Positions 9,335 to 17,870 of a DNA stretch of 64,000 nucleotides are shown here, in pieces. The translations under genes were made by a program, and so were the position numbers. The notes under the pieces are model-generated. The model saw only the letters and a program-made list of their open reading frames with translations, was not told where the DNA came from and made no database searches. Positions within the stretch are counted from its first letter, which is position 1, and each line of letters starts with the position of its first letter. The DNA comes from Tenacibaculum ovolyticum DSM 18103 (lineage in GTDB: Bacteria; Bacteroidota; Bacteroidia; Flavobacteriales; Flavobacteriaceae), in NCBI RefSeq assembly GCF_000430545.1, contig NZ_KE387163.1, forward strand, positions 275,593 to 339,592, written 5' to 3'.

Positions 9335-9401
9335 TGTATGTATTCTTTATATTTTTTATTTATTAAAACGCGAGCTTATTATATTAGTTATAAGCCTATA
9401 A

Positions 9402-10187
9402 TTAATTTGATTTGAAGTACCCTTTCATGATACCACGATGTGAGTCTTTTATAAATTGAATAATTTCATCACGTTCTGAAGTTGCACTCATTTCTGCTTC
9501 AATTATATCAATTGCCTGAGAATTATTAAAGTTTTGTTGGAATAAGATTCTAAAGATATCTTGAATTTCTCTAATCTTCTCTATAGCATATCCTCTTCTC
9601 CTTAATCCTACTGAATTAATCCCAACATATGATAATGGCTCACGAGCAGCTTTTACATAAGGTGGTACGTCTTTTCTCACTAAGGATCCTCCTGTAACAA
9701 AAGCATGTTTTCCTACTGATGCAAATTGATGTACAGCTACCATACCTGCTAACACTACATTATCTCCAATAGTAACATGGCCTGCTAAGGTAGTATTGTT
9801 TGAAAAAATACAATTATCCCCCACTAAACAATCATGTGCAATATGGCAGTATGCCATTATTAAACAATTATTTCCAATAACCGTTTTCATTCTATCAGAA
9901 GTACCTCTGTTTATCGTAACACATTCTCTTATAGTAACATCATCACCAATTACAACTGTAGTTTCTTCATCATTAAACTTCAAATCTTGAGGTATTGCCG
10001 ATATAACTGAGCCTGGAAAAATTCTACAATTTTTACCGATGCGAGCTCCCTCCATAATAGTAACATTAGAACCTATCCAAGTTCCTGAACCAATTTCAAC
10101 ATTCGAATGTATTGTTGTAAAAGGTTCTATCACTACATTTCTAGCAATTTTAGCTTGTGGATGTACGTATGCAAGTGGTTGATTCAT
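9402..10187 (-). CDS. lpxA: UDP-N-acetylglucosamine O-acyltransferase
   Basis: A 261-residue left-handed beta-helix protein of normal LpxA length. It catalyses the first step of lipid A synthesis, acyl transfer from ACP to UDP-GlcNAc. Hexapeptide repeats cover about residues 5-190, with the catalytic HIAHDC block at 115-120 (His118 equals E. coli His125) and a C-terminal helical domain (about 195-261). It starts 4 nt after the stop of lpxC-fabZ, so it belongs to the same operon. Confidence 0.95.
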   Translation of the reverse strand: MNQPLAYVHPQAKIARNVVIEPFTTIHSNVEIGSGTWIGSNVTIMEGARIGKNCRIFPGSVISAIPQDLKFNDEETTVVIGDDVTIRECVTINRGTSDRMKTVIGNNCLIMAYCHIAHDCLVGDNCIFSNNTTLAGHVTIGDNVVLAGMVAVHQFASVGKHAFVTGGSLVRKDVPPYVKAAREPLSYVGINSVGLRRRGYAIEKIREIQDIFRILFQQNFNNSQAIDIIEAEMSATSERDEIIQFIKDSHRGIMKGYFKSN

Positions 10188-10191
10188 AAAA

Positions 10192-11583
10192 TTATTGTTT
10201 TTTTGCGATTTGTGCCATTAATTCTGCTTCAACAACTATTTTGTTATTTGCATATCCATAAGCTTGCATATGACAGATACCTCTTCTTATAGGCGTTATT
10301 AACTCACATTTAAAAGTTAACGTATCTCCTGGAAGTACTTTTTGTTTAAATTTAACTTTATCCATTTTCATAAAATAAGTTAAATAGTTTTCAGGATCTG
10401 GTACTGTATTTAGTACTAAAACCCCTCCACATTGTGCCATTGCTTCTACTTGTAAAACCCCTGGCATTACTGGTGCACCTGGAAAATGCCCTGTAAAGAA
10501 AGGTTCGTTCATAGTCACATTTTTCATACCAACGACATGTGTATCTGATAATTCGATAATACGATCTATCAATAAAAATGGAGGTCTGTGTGGTAATATG
10601 TCCATTATTTGATGAATATCCATTAATGGAGGCTGATTCAAATCATATTGAGGAACATTATTACGTTTCTCTTGCTTTATGATCTTTGCCAATTTTTTCG
10701 CAAACAATGTATTTACTAAATGTCCTGGTTTATTTGCTATAACTTTACCTTTAATACGAATACCTACTAAAGCTAAATCACCAATTACATCTAATAATTT
10801 ATGACGTGCTGCTTCATTTGCCCAATGTAATTCTAGATTATCTAAAATTCCGTTAGACTGCACTTTTATATCCTCTTTATTAAAAGCTTTTTTTAATTTT
10901 TGCATTGTACTTTCTGATAACTCTTTATCAACATATACAATTGCATTATTTAAATCTCCACCTTTTATCAGATCATTTTCAAGCAACATTTCAATTTCGT
11001 GTAAAAAACTAAATGTTCTTGCATCAGAAATTTCTTCCTTAAAATCAGAAATTTTATTTAATGTAGCATTTTGAGTACCTAAAATTTTAGTACCAAAATC
11101 TACCATTGTAGTTACTTGATATTCATCAGCAGGCATTAAGATAATCTCACTTCCTGTAGCTTCATCTTTATATGAAATAATATCTTTTACCACATATTCT
11201 ACAATGTCAGCATCTTGCTCTACAACTCCTGCTTCTTCTAAAGCTTTAATAAAAAACTTTGAAGAACCATCCATAATAGGAGGCTCAGAAGAATTTATTT
11301 CTATAATTAAATTATCAATATCTAACCCAACAGCTGCAGCTAAAACATGCTCAGAAGTCTGAATTTGAACCCCGTTTTTCTCAAGATTTGTTCCTCTTTG
11401 AGTATTCGTTACAAATTCTGCTTTAGCTTGAATAATTGGCATTCCTTCTAAATCAACTCTTGTAAAAGCAAATCCATGATTTATAGGTGCTGGTTTAAAA
11501 ACCATTGTTACCTCATTACCTGTATGCAATCCTACACCAGTTAATGTAATTTCTTTTTTTATTGTTCTTTGTTGCTTACTCAT
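10192..11583 (-). CDS. lpxC/fabZ: Bifunctional UDP-3-O-acyl-GlcNAc deacetylase / 3-hydroxyacyl-ACP dehydratase
   Basis: A 463-residue fusion. Residues 1-305 are LpxC, the zinc deacetylase that commits the cell to lipid A: zinc ligands His79 (SEHVLAA), His261 and Asp265 (HKLLDVIGD), and the catalytic-type His288 (NKPGHLVN). Residues about 318-463 are FabZ, the hotdog dehydratase of fatty acid synthesis: LPHRPPFLLIDR, His366 in GHFPGAPVMPG and Glu380 in QVEAMAQ. The fusion is typical of Bacteroidota and joins the two enzymes competing for 3-hydroxyacyl-ACP. Its start overlaps the end of lpxD by 8 nt. Confidence 0.96.
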   Translation of the reverse strand: MSKQQRTIKKEITLTGVGLHTGNEVTMVFKPAPINHGFAFTRVDLEGMPIIQAKAEFVTNTQRGTNLEKNGVQIQTSEHVLAAAVGLDIDNLIIEINSSEPPIMDGSSKFFIKALEEAGVVEQDADIVEYVVKDIISYKDEATGSEIILMPADEYQVTTMVDFGTKILGTQNATLNKISDFKEEISDARTFSFLHEIEMLLENDLIKGGDLNNAIVYVDKELSESTMQKLKKAFNKEDIKVQSNGILDNLELHWANEAARHKLLDVIGDLALVGIRIKGKVIANKPGHLVNTLFAKKLAKIIKQEKRNNVPQYDLNQPPLMDIHQIMDILPHRPPFLLIDRIIELSDTHVVGMKNVTMNEPFFTGHFPGAPVMPGVLQVEAMAQCGGVLVLNTVPDPENYLTYFMKMDKVKFKQKVLPGDTLTFKCELITPIRRGICHMQAYGYANNKIVVEAELMAQIAKKQ

Positions 11584-12616
11584 TTTTTATTTTTTGAGCA
11601 TTTAACTCTTTTTCTATTTTATCTATTGTTGATACCAATTTTGGTAATTTTTTAAAGTAAACATAAGATTTACTATAATCTGAATATCCAAAAGCTGGGG
11701 TTCCTTGAACTACATCGTTGTCTTTTATACTTTTCCCAATACCTGATTGTGCTTGTATTCTCACATTATTTCCTATAGATATATGTCCTACAATACCTAC
11801 TTGTCCTCCAATCATACAGCTTTCTCCTATTTTAGTAGAACCTGCAATTCCTGTTTGTGAAGCAATTACTGTGTTTTTACCAATTTCTACATTATGCGCA
11901 ACCTGTATTTGGTTATCTAACTTTACACCCTTTCTAATAATTGTTGATCCTAAGGTTGCTCTATCTATAGTCGAATTAGCTCCTATATCAACATTATCTT
12001 CTATAATAACGTTTCCAATTTGAGGTATTGTTTTATATTCTCCACTTTCTGTAGGTGCAAAACCAAATCCGTCAGATCCAACTACACTTCCTGAATGAAT
12101 TTTACAATTCATTCCAATAATTGTTTCTGAATAAATTTTCACACCCGCAAATACAGTTGTGTTATCTCCTATTTTTGTATTGTCACCAATATAAGTATTT
12201 GGGTAAATTTTTACATTTTCTCCTAAAACAACATTTTCTCCAATATATGCAAATGCACCAATGTATTCATTTTCTCCTACAGAAGCTGAATCTGCAATAA
12301 AATGAGGGTTCTCTCGCCCTTGTTTATTATTTTTTACTTCATTATAAAACTCTAATAACTTTGTAAATGCCTGATAAGCGTCATTTACTTTTATTAAAGT
12401 TGTTTTCAACTCTTTTTCTGGTTTAAAAGATTCGTTTACTATAACAACAGATGCCTCTGTAGTATATAAGTAAGAATTATACTTCGCATTAGATAAAAAA
12501 CTTAATGCTCCTTTTGTGCCTTCTTCGATCTTAGAAAGTTTAGAAACTTCTGCTTCTGGGTTTCCTTCAACTTCCCCTTCTAAAATATCTGCTATTTGTT
12601 TTGCTGTAAATTTCAT
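11576..12616 (-). CDS. lpxD: UDP-3-O-(3-hydroxyacyl)glucosamine N-acyltransferase
   Basis: A 346-residue protein that adds the second acyl chain in lipid A synthesis. N-terminal domain 1-100, hexapeptide beta-helix about 110-310, catalytic His241 in VAHNVEIG, and the LpxD block DGFGFA. I chose the ATG at 12616 (MKFTAKQIADIL), not an upstream TTG at 12625, because the -7 element TACTTTTG occupies 12623-12630 and the family starts at MKF. It is the first gene of the lpxD / lpxC-fabZ / lpxA run. Confidence 0.95.
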   Translation of the reverse strand: MKFTAKQIADILEGEVEGNPEAEVSKLSKIEEGTKGALSFLSNAKYNSYLYTTEASVVIVNESFKPEKELKTTLIKVNDAYQAFTKLLEFYNEVKNNKQGRENPHFIADSASVGENEYIGAFAYIGENVVLGENVKIYPNTYIGDNTKIGDNTTVFAGVKIYSETIIGMNCKIHSGSVVGSDGFGFAPTESGEYKTIPQIGNVIIEDNVDIGANSTIDRATLGSTIIRKGVKLDNQIQVAHNVEIGKNTVIASQTGIAGSTKIGESCMIGGQVGIVGHISIGNNVRIQAQSGIGKSIKDNDVVQGTPAFGYSDYSKSYVYFKKLPKLVSTIDKIEKELNAQKIKNE

Positions 12617-12622
12617 TGAATG

Positions 12623-12630
12623 CAAAAGTA
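12623..12630 (-). promoter_or_regulatory. -7 element of the lpx operon (TACTTTTG)
   Basis: On the minus strand TACTTTTG is followed by only 6 nt and then the lpxD ATG, so the transcript would start at or almost at the start codon (a leaderless or near-leaderless mRNA). Confidence 0.55.
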
Positions 12631-12672
12631 ATTATTTTTGTTTAATTACATCTTGTTAGAATTATTTAACAA

Positions 12673-13923
12673 TTAAACTATTTTTTTGGGGTAACATAAA
12701 TAATGTTTTATCACTGGTTTAGACAATGCTTTTAAATTTAATTGATCTGATGCTTTTGCGATATCTTTTAACTCACCTTTTTTCGTGTAAATCTTTATAG
12801 GATCATTGGTATTGTACGCCTGATGTTTAATTTTATTTGATAAAACAAAATAATTTAAATCACTTTCTTTAATATTACTATTCTCTAAAAGATTCTTGTG
12901 AATAGCTGTTAAATAGGTATCTCCGAACGGTTCTTCTTGAATTTCAATTTTTAAAAGATTTCGGTGAATAATCATTTTTGCTAAAGATGAAAGCACAAAA
13001 TCTTCATGATGAACCCAATCTTTTATTGCAGACATCACATCATAATCATCTAATTCTGAAAATATTTTTAATGTATCATTAGTGAAATTAGTTTCAGATA
13101 TAGGTGTGTATAAAAAATACTTTAATGCCCTACTAGCATACATTTCAACTCCCTTTAAAGCTAACTCTTTTGCTCTTTTTAATACATTAACCAATGTAAT
13201 TTCTGCAACTAAACCTGTTTTATGTAAATATACTTGCCAATACATTAAACGACGAGCAATAATAAATTTTTCAACAGAATAAATTCCTTTTTGCTCAATT
13301 ACTAACTCATCTTCTACCACATTCATCATAGCTATTAACCGTTCTGATGAAATATTTCCTTCAGCTACACCAGTGTAAAAACTATCTCTTTTTAAGTAAT
13401 CTAACCGATCTATATCTAACTGACTAGATATTAATTGATATAAAAATTGCCTGTGGTATTTTCCTTCAAAAATTTGAATAGCTAAACTTAACTGACCATT
13501 AAACTCATCGTTTAAAGCTCTCATAAATTTTAACGAAATTTCTTCATGTGTAATTCCGTTTACAATACTATGTTCTAATGCGTGAGAAAATGCTCCATGA
13601 CCTATATCATGCAATAAAATAGCTATATATAAAGCATTTGCTTCGTCATCAGAAATAGCAACATTTTTATTTCTTAAAACATATACTGCCTTTTGCATTA
13701 GATGCATGCAACCTATTGCATGGTGAAAACGGGTGTGGTTTGCTCCTGGATATACCATATTTGATAACCCCATTTGTGTAACCCTTCTTAATCGCTGAAA
13801 ATAAGGGTGCTCTATAATATCAAAAATTAAAGAATTAGGTATCGTTATAAACCCATAAATAGGGTCGTTTATAATCTTTAATTTATTTGTTTTTTGATTG
13901 TTCAAAATATATAAATACTTCAA
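12673..13923 (-). CDS. HD-domain phosphohydrolase (dNTPase/SAMHD1-like)
   Basis: A protein of up to 416 residues. The core reads DPIYGFI, then HPYFQRLRRVTQMG, HTRFHHAIGC, LLHDIGHGAFSHALEH with the HD metal pair, and later SSQLDIDRLDYLKRD. This pattern is shared with dNTP triphosphohydrolases of the SAMHD1/YwfO type. No ATG exists near the N terminus; the candidates are TTG at 13923 and another TTG six codons later, just before NNQKTNKLKIIND. Positioned upstream of lpxD but outside its promoter. Metal-dependent nucleotide hydrolysis is inferred from the family. Confidence 0.87.
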   Translation of the reverse strand: MKYLYILNNQKTNKLKIINDPIYGFITIPNSLIFDIIEHPYFQRLRRVTQMGLSNMVYPGANHTRFHHAIGCMHLMQKAVYVLRNKNVAISDDEANALYIAILLHDIGHGAFSHALEHSIVNGITHEEISLKFMRALNDEFNGQLSLAIQIFEGKYHRQFLYQLISSQLDIDRLDYLKRDSFYTGVAEGNISSERLIAMMNVVEDELVIEQKGIYSVEKFIIARRLMYWQVYLHKTGLVAEITLVNVLKRAKELALKGVEMYASRALKYFLYTPISETNFTNDTLKIFSELDDYDVMSAIKDWVHHEDFVLSSLAKMIIHRNLLKIEIQEEPFGDTYLTAIHKNLLENSNIKESDLNYFVLSNKIKHQAYNTNDPIKIYTKKGELKDIAKASDQLNLKALSKPVIKHYLCYPKKIV

Positions 13924-14054
13924 TTTTAAACAAAATAATCATAATTTATCTACAAAACCAAATTAACAAATACATTATTAACGTATTTTTAGCTTTTAGA
14001 AATACAACAAATACATTTTAGAGCGTTCTTTTTAATGTAAACATAGAAAATTAG

Positions 14055-15602
14055 ATGAAAAATATAGATATACTTTGGGTTGATGATGAAATTGATTTAT
14101 TAAAACCTCACATTTTATTCTTAGAAAAGAAAAACTATTCAGTAACTACATCTACAAACGGTGCTGATGCTATAGATTTGGTTGATGAACAAAATTTTGA
14201 TATTGTTTTTCTAGATGAAAATATGCCTGGAATAACAGGTTTAGAAACCCTTGCTGCTATTAAACAAAAAAATGCAAATCTTCCTGTGGTTATGATCACA
14301 AAAAGCGAAGAAGAGTATATTATGGAAGAAGCTATTGGGTCTAAAATTGCTGATTATTTAATAAAACCAGTAAACCCAAACCAAATATTATTAAGCTTAA
14401 AAAAGAATTTAGATCATTCACGTTTGGTCTCTGAAAAAACAACATCTAACTACCAACAGGAATTTAGAAAAATTTCTATGGATTTAGCAATGGTTAACTC
14501 ATATGAGGAATGGACAGAGTTATATAAAAAACTAGTGCACTGGGAATTAGAATTAGAGAACATTAACGATACTGGAATGTTAGAAATTCTAGAATCTCAA
14601 AAATCTGAAGCCAATTCACAATTTTTTAAATTTATAAAAAAGAATTATCAAAAATGGCTTACTAGTGATGATAAACCTACTTTTTCGCATACACTTTTTA
14701 AAAACTATGTAGTTCCTAATATTTCTAAAGATCAAGGTCTATTACTTGTTGTTATTGATAATCTTCGTTATGATCAATATAAAATACTTGAGCCATTTAT
14801 TAATAATTATTACAAAAAAGAAGAAGAACATTCATATTATAGTATTTTACCAACAGCTACACAGTATGCTCGTAATGCAATATTTTCGGGGTTAATGCCT
14901 CTAGATATGGAAAAAAAACACCCAGATCTTTGGAGAAATGATACAGATGAAGGAGGGAAAAACTTATATGAACCTGACTTTTTAGATGCTCAGATAAAAA
15001 GATTGAATTTAAAAATTCAGCATGAATACTATAAAATAGTATCTCTTAAAAGCGGAAAGGAATTAGCAGATAATTATAATGGAACTAAACAAAATGATTT
15101 AACAGTAATTGTATATAATTTTGTTGATATGCTATCGCATGCTAAAACAGAAATGGAAGTTATTAAAGAACTTGCTGGTGATGATAAAGCTTATCGATCT
15201 TTAACGGCTAGCTGGTTTAAAAACTCTCCTTTATATGATATTATTCAAAAAGCGCAAAAATTAGGTCAAAAATTAATTATTACGACTGATCATGGTACAA
15301 TAAACTCTAAGACTCCTACTAAAGTTGTTGGAGACAAAAATATTAGTTCTAATTTACGCTATAAAACAGGTAGAAGTTTAAGTTATGAAGACAAGGATGT
15401 TTATGCTGTTAAAGACCCAAAAGATATATTTTTACCTAGTATAGCTATAAATAGTCCGTTTATTTTTGCTAAAGAAGATTTATTTTTTGCGTACCCAAAT
15501 AACTATAATCATTTCGTTAAATATTTTAAAAACACCTATCAGCATGGTGGTATTTCGCTAGAGGAAGTAATTATACCATGTGCCATTTACAGCCCAAAGT
15601 AA
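14055..15602 (+). CDS. porX: PorX-type response regulator with PglZ phosphatase-like output domain
   Basis: A 515-residue protein. The receiver domain is residues 1-120 (acidic pair Asp10/Asp11, phosphorylation site Asp54 in FLDENMPG, Lys104 in YLIKP). A helical linker follows, then a PglZ domain of the alkaline phosphatase superfamily from about 225: VVIDNLRYD (Asp235), LPTATQYARN with a nucleophile-type Thr, Asp358 and His362 in FVDMLSH, and TTDHGT (412-413). This architecture and length match PorX, which controls type IX secretion genes and hydrolyses nucleotide phosphodiesters. Its usual kinase gene, porY, is not in the window. A T9SS cargo is encoded at 52621-56196. Confidence 0.9.
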   Translation: MKNIDILWVDDEIDLLKPHILFLEKKNYSVTTSTNGADAIDLVDEQNFDIVFLDENMPGITGLETLAAIKQKNANLPVVMITKSEEEYIMEEAIGSKIADYLIKPVNPNQILLSLKKNLDHSRLVSEKTTSNYQQEFRKISMDLAMVNSYEEWTELYKKLVHWELELENINDTGMLEILESQKSEANSQFFKFIKKNYQKWLTSDDKPTFSHTLFKNYVVPNISKDQGLLLVVIDNLRYDQYKILEPFINNYYKKEEEHSYYSILPTATQYARNAIFSGLMPLDMEKKHPDLWRNDTDEGGKNLYEPDFLDAQIKRLNLKIQHEYYKIVSLKSGKELADNYNGTKQNDLTVIVYNFVDMLSHAKTEMEVIKELAGDDKAYRSLTASWFKNSPLYDIIQKAQKLGQKLIITTDHGTINSKTPTKVVGDKNISSNLRYKTGRSLSYEDKDVYAVKDPKDIFLPSIAINSPFIFAKEDLFFAYPNNYNHFVKYFKNTYQHGGISLEEVIIPCAIYSPK

Positions 15603-15626
15603 AATTGTTTTATTTTTATATTTATC

Positions 15627-16202
15627 ATGAAAATTAAATTTATAATCTTTTTGTTTTTCTTTGTGAAACTAAGTTTCTCACAAGTAAAAGAAAATAAATT
15701 AAGTATGGCTGCCTTAGAGCTCACTAAACATAAAGTAACTTATGACCCAAGTTATTTTTCTATTTCATACCCCAATGGTGATGTTCCGCCAGACAAAGGT
15801 GTGTGTACTGATGTTATTATTAGAGCTTACAGAAAGTTAGGTATCGACTTACAAAAGGAAGTTCACGAGGATATGTTAAAAAACTTTTCTTTATACCCTA
15901 AGATATGGGGGCTAAAGAGAACTGACAAAAATATAGATCATCGTAGAGTTCCTAATTTAATGACTTTTTTCAGTAGAAAAGGTACTGTATATATAAAATC
16001 TAACAAATCAGAAGACTATATACCTGGTGATATTGTTTGCTGGAATTTATATGGAGGGATTACTCACATTGGTATTGTTGTAAATAAAAAAACAAAAGAT
16101 AATAAACGTTATATGATTGTTCATAATATAGGTAATGGTCAAGTACTTGAAGATTGTCTTTTTGATTTTAAAATAATTGGCCATTACAGTTATAAAAATT
16201 AA
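15627..16202 (+). CDS. DUF1287 family secreted protein
   Basis: A 191-residue protein with an N-terminal signal peptide (hydrophobic 3-17, cleavage near FSQ). The rest matches DUF1287 by its blocks: YPNGDVPPDKGVCTDVIIRAYR with a conserved Cys, NIDHRRVPNL, and PGDIVCWNLYGGITHIGIVV with a conserved His. These Cys and His placements resemble NlpC/P60-type papain-fold amidases, so a cell-wall peptide hydrolase role is possible but unproven. It lies 24 nt after porX. Confidence 0.8.
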   Translation: MKIKFIIFLFFFVKLSFSQVKENKLSMAALELTKHKVTYDPSYFSISYPNGDVPPDKGVCTDVIIRAYRKLGIDLQKEVHEDMLKNFSLYPKIWGLKRTDKNIDHRRVPNLMTFFSRKGTVYIKSNKSEDYIPGDIVCWNLYGGITHIGIVVNKKTKDNKRYMIVHNIGNGQVLEDCLFDFKIIGHYSYKN

Positions 16203-16227
16203 ATTTCTTTACCTTTTAACAGTTTTT

Positions 16228-16235
16228 TATTTTTG
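16228..16235 (+). promoter_or_regulatory. -7 element of tsaE (TATTTTTG)
   Basis: TATTTTTG fits TAnnTTTG and is followed by 5 nt and then the tsaE ATG at 16241, again pointing to a leaderless or near-leaderless transcript. Confidence 0.55.
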
Positions 16236-16240
16236 CATCT

Positions 16241-16654
16241 ATGAACAAAAATTATTCTTTAGACAATTTACCGCAAATAGCCCAAGACATTATTAAAAAT
16301 GCCCAAAATAAAGTATTACTTTTCCATGGCGATATGGGTGTTGGTAAAACTACTTTAATAAAAGAAATATGTAAAACGTTAGGAGTTTATGATGTAGCAC
16401 ACTCCCCTACTTTTTCTTTAGTTAATGAATATCAAACTGATAACAATGAAATTGTTTATCATTTTGATTTTTATCGTATCGAACATGAAGAAGAAGCTTA
16501 TGACATAGGTGTTGAAGATTATCTTTATAGTAATAACTGGTGTTTAATTGAATGGCCAGAAAACGTTAAAAATTTATTACCTTTAGATGCTGTTGATATA
16601 AAGATTAGTCTTTTAGAAAACGGTCAACGTAACATTCAACTAAAAACCAACTAA
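16241..16654 (+). CDS. tsaE: tRNA threonylcarbamoyladenosine biosynthesis ATPase
   Basis: A 137-residue P-loop protein. TsaE is the ATPase that supports the TsaB-TsaD complex in making t6A37 on ANN-decoding tRNAs. Walker A is GDMGVGKTT at about 30-38; the family blocks SPTFSLVNEY, HFDFYRI and LIEWPEN are all present in order. Five nt separate its stop from the next gene, so the two are probably cotranscribed. Another t6A gene, tsaC, is at 46500-47075. Confidence 0.95.
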   Translation: MNKNYSLDNLPQIAQDIIKNAQNKVLLFHGDMGVGKTTLIKEICKTLGVYDVAHSPTFSLVNEYQTDNNEIVYHFDFYRIEHEEEAYDIGVEDYLYSNNWCLIEWPENVKNLLPLDAVDIKISLLENGQRNIQLKTN

Positions 16655-16659
16655 ATTAA

Positions 16660-17856
16660 ATGGGCTACACCTCACCTTTCACAAAAGAACAATTAATGCC
16701 TCAACCTGAAATGCTTGAAATAAAAAAGCAAAAAGGTGAATTATTAATAGGTTTACCCAAAGAAACTCATTTTGAAGAAAAACGCATTAGCTTGTCACCT
16801 GATGCTGTATGTGCTTTAATTGCTCATGGTCATAGAGTTGTTATTGAAACTGGTGCTGGTGATGGTGCTAATTATAGTGACAAAGAATATTCTGATGCTG
16901 GGGCAAAAATAGCATACGATATAAAAGAAGCTTTTGCTTGTACTATTGTTTTAAAGGTTGAACCTCCTTCTTTAGAGGAAATTAAAATGTTAAACCCTCA
17001 AACTGTTTTAATATCTGCATTACAATTAAAAACTCAAGATAAAAAGTATTTTGAAGCATTAGCAAAAAAACGAATTACCGCTGTAGCTTTTGATTACATA
17101 AAAGATGAACATGGTGTATACCCTATTGTAAAATCATTAAGTGAGATTGCTGGTATTGCTTCTATGCATATTGCTGCCGAATTAATGACAACTGCCAATG
17201 GAGGTAATGGTTTATTATTAGGTAATATTGGTGGTGTACCGCCTAGTGATGTTGTTATTTTAGGTGCTGGTACTGTAGGTGAATTTGCTGCTAAGACTGC
17301 CATTGGTTTGGGAGCGAGCGTTAAAGTGTTTGATAATTCAATTACTAAACTTCGTAAACTACAACACTTTGTTCACTCACCTGTTTACACATCTACTATT
17401 CAACCAAAAACTTTAACAAAAGCTTTAATGAGATGTGATGTTGTTGTTGGAGCTATTAGAGGTAAAAAACGATCACCTGTAATTGTTACAGAAAGTATGA
17501 TCGAGCAAATGAAAGATGGTGCTGTTATTGTTGATGTTAGTATAGATCGTGGAGGATGCTTTGAAACTTCAAAAATTACAACCCATAGTAAACCTACTTT
17601 TAACCAACATGGTGTAATTCATTATTGTGTACCAAACATACCTTCAAGATATGCTCGTACAGCTTCTGTTTCTATTAGTAACATATTTACACCATATTTA
17701 TTAAATATAGCTGAAGAAGGTGGTTTTGAAAATTCTGCTCGTTTTGATAAGAGTTTACGAAATGGCATCTATTTTTACCATGGTATTTTAACAAGTAAAA
17801 CTGTAGCTGATTGGTTTGACTTACCTTATAGAGATATTAATTTATTAATTTTATAA
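16660..17856 (+). CDS. Alanine dehydrogenase / transhydrogenase-alpha-like NAD(P)-dependent enzyme
   Basis: A 398-residue protein. The N-terminal domain opens with IGLPKETHFEEKRISLSPDAV, the family start block. KVEPP supplies the pyruvate-binding-type Lys. The Rossmann loop is VILGAGTVGEFAA, followed by an NAD domain ending ISNIFTPYLL. Alanine dehydrogenase converts alanine to pyruvate and ammonia with NAD+. By eye, the position of the usual active-site His (the LHLA segment in classical enzymes) is taken by Gln in SALQLKTQ, so the substrate is less sure than the fold. A 40-residue N-terminal extension precedes the usual start. Confidence 0.8.
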   Translation: MGYTSPFTKEQLMPQPEMLEIKKQKGELLIGLPKETHFEEKRISLSPDAVCALIAHGHRVVIETGAGDGANYSDKEYSDAGAKIAYDIKEAFACTIVLKVEPPSLEEIKMLNPQTVLISALQLKTQDKKYFEALAKKRITAVAFDYIKDEHGVYPIVKSLSEIAGIASMHIAAELMTTANGGNGLLLGNIGGVPPSDVVILGAGTVGEFAAKTAIGLGASVKVFDNSITKLRKLQHFVHSPVYTSTIQPKTLTKALMRCDVVVGAIRGKKRSPVIVTESMIEQMKDGAVIVDVSIDRGGCFETSKITTHSKPTFNQHGVIHYCVPNIPSRYARTASVSISNIFTPYLLNIAEEGGFENSARFDKSLRNGIYFYHGILTSKTVADWFDLPYRDINLLIL

Positions 17857-17870
17857 ATTAATAATGCATT

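Noticed and set aside
13082..13282. Plus-strand small ORFs inside the HD, M16, lpx and mazG genes
   Set aside because: They are antisense frames of well-supported genes, with no ribosome-binding site, no family motif and unnatural composition.
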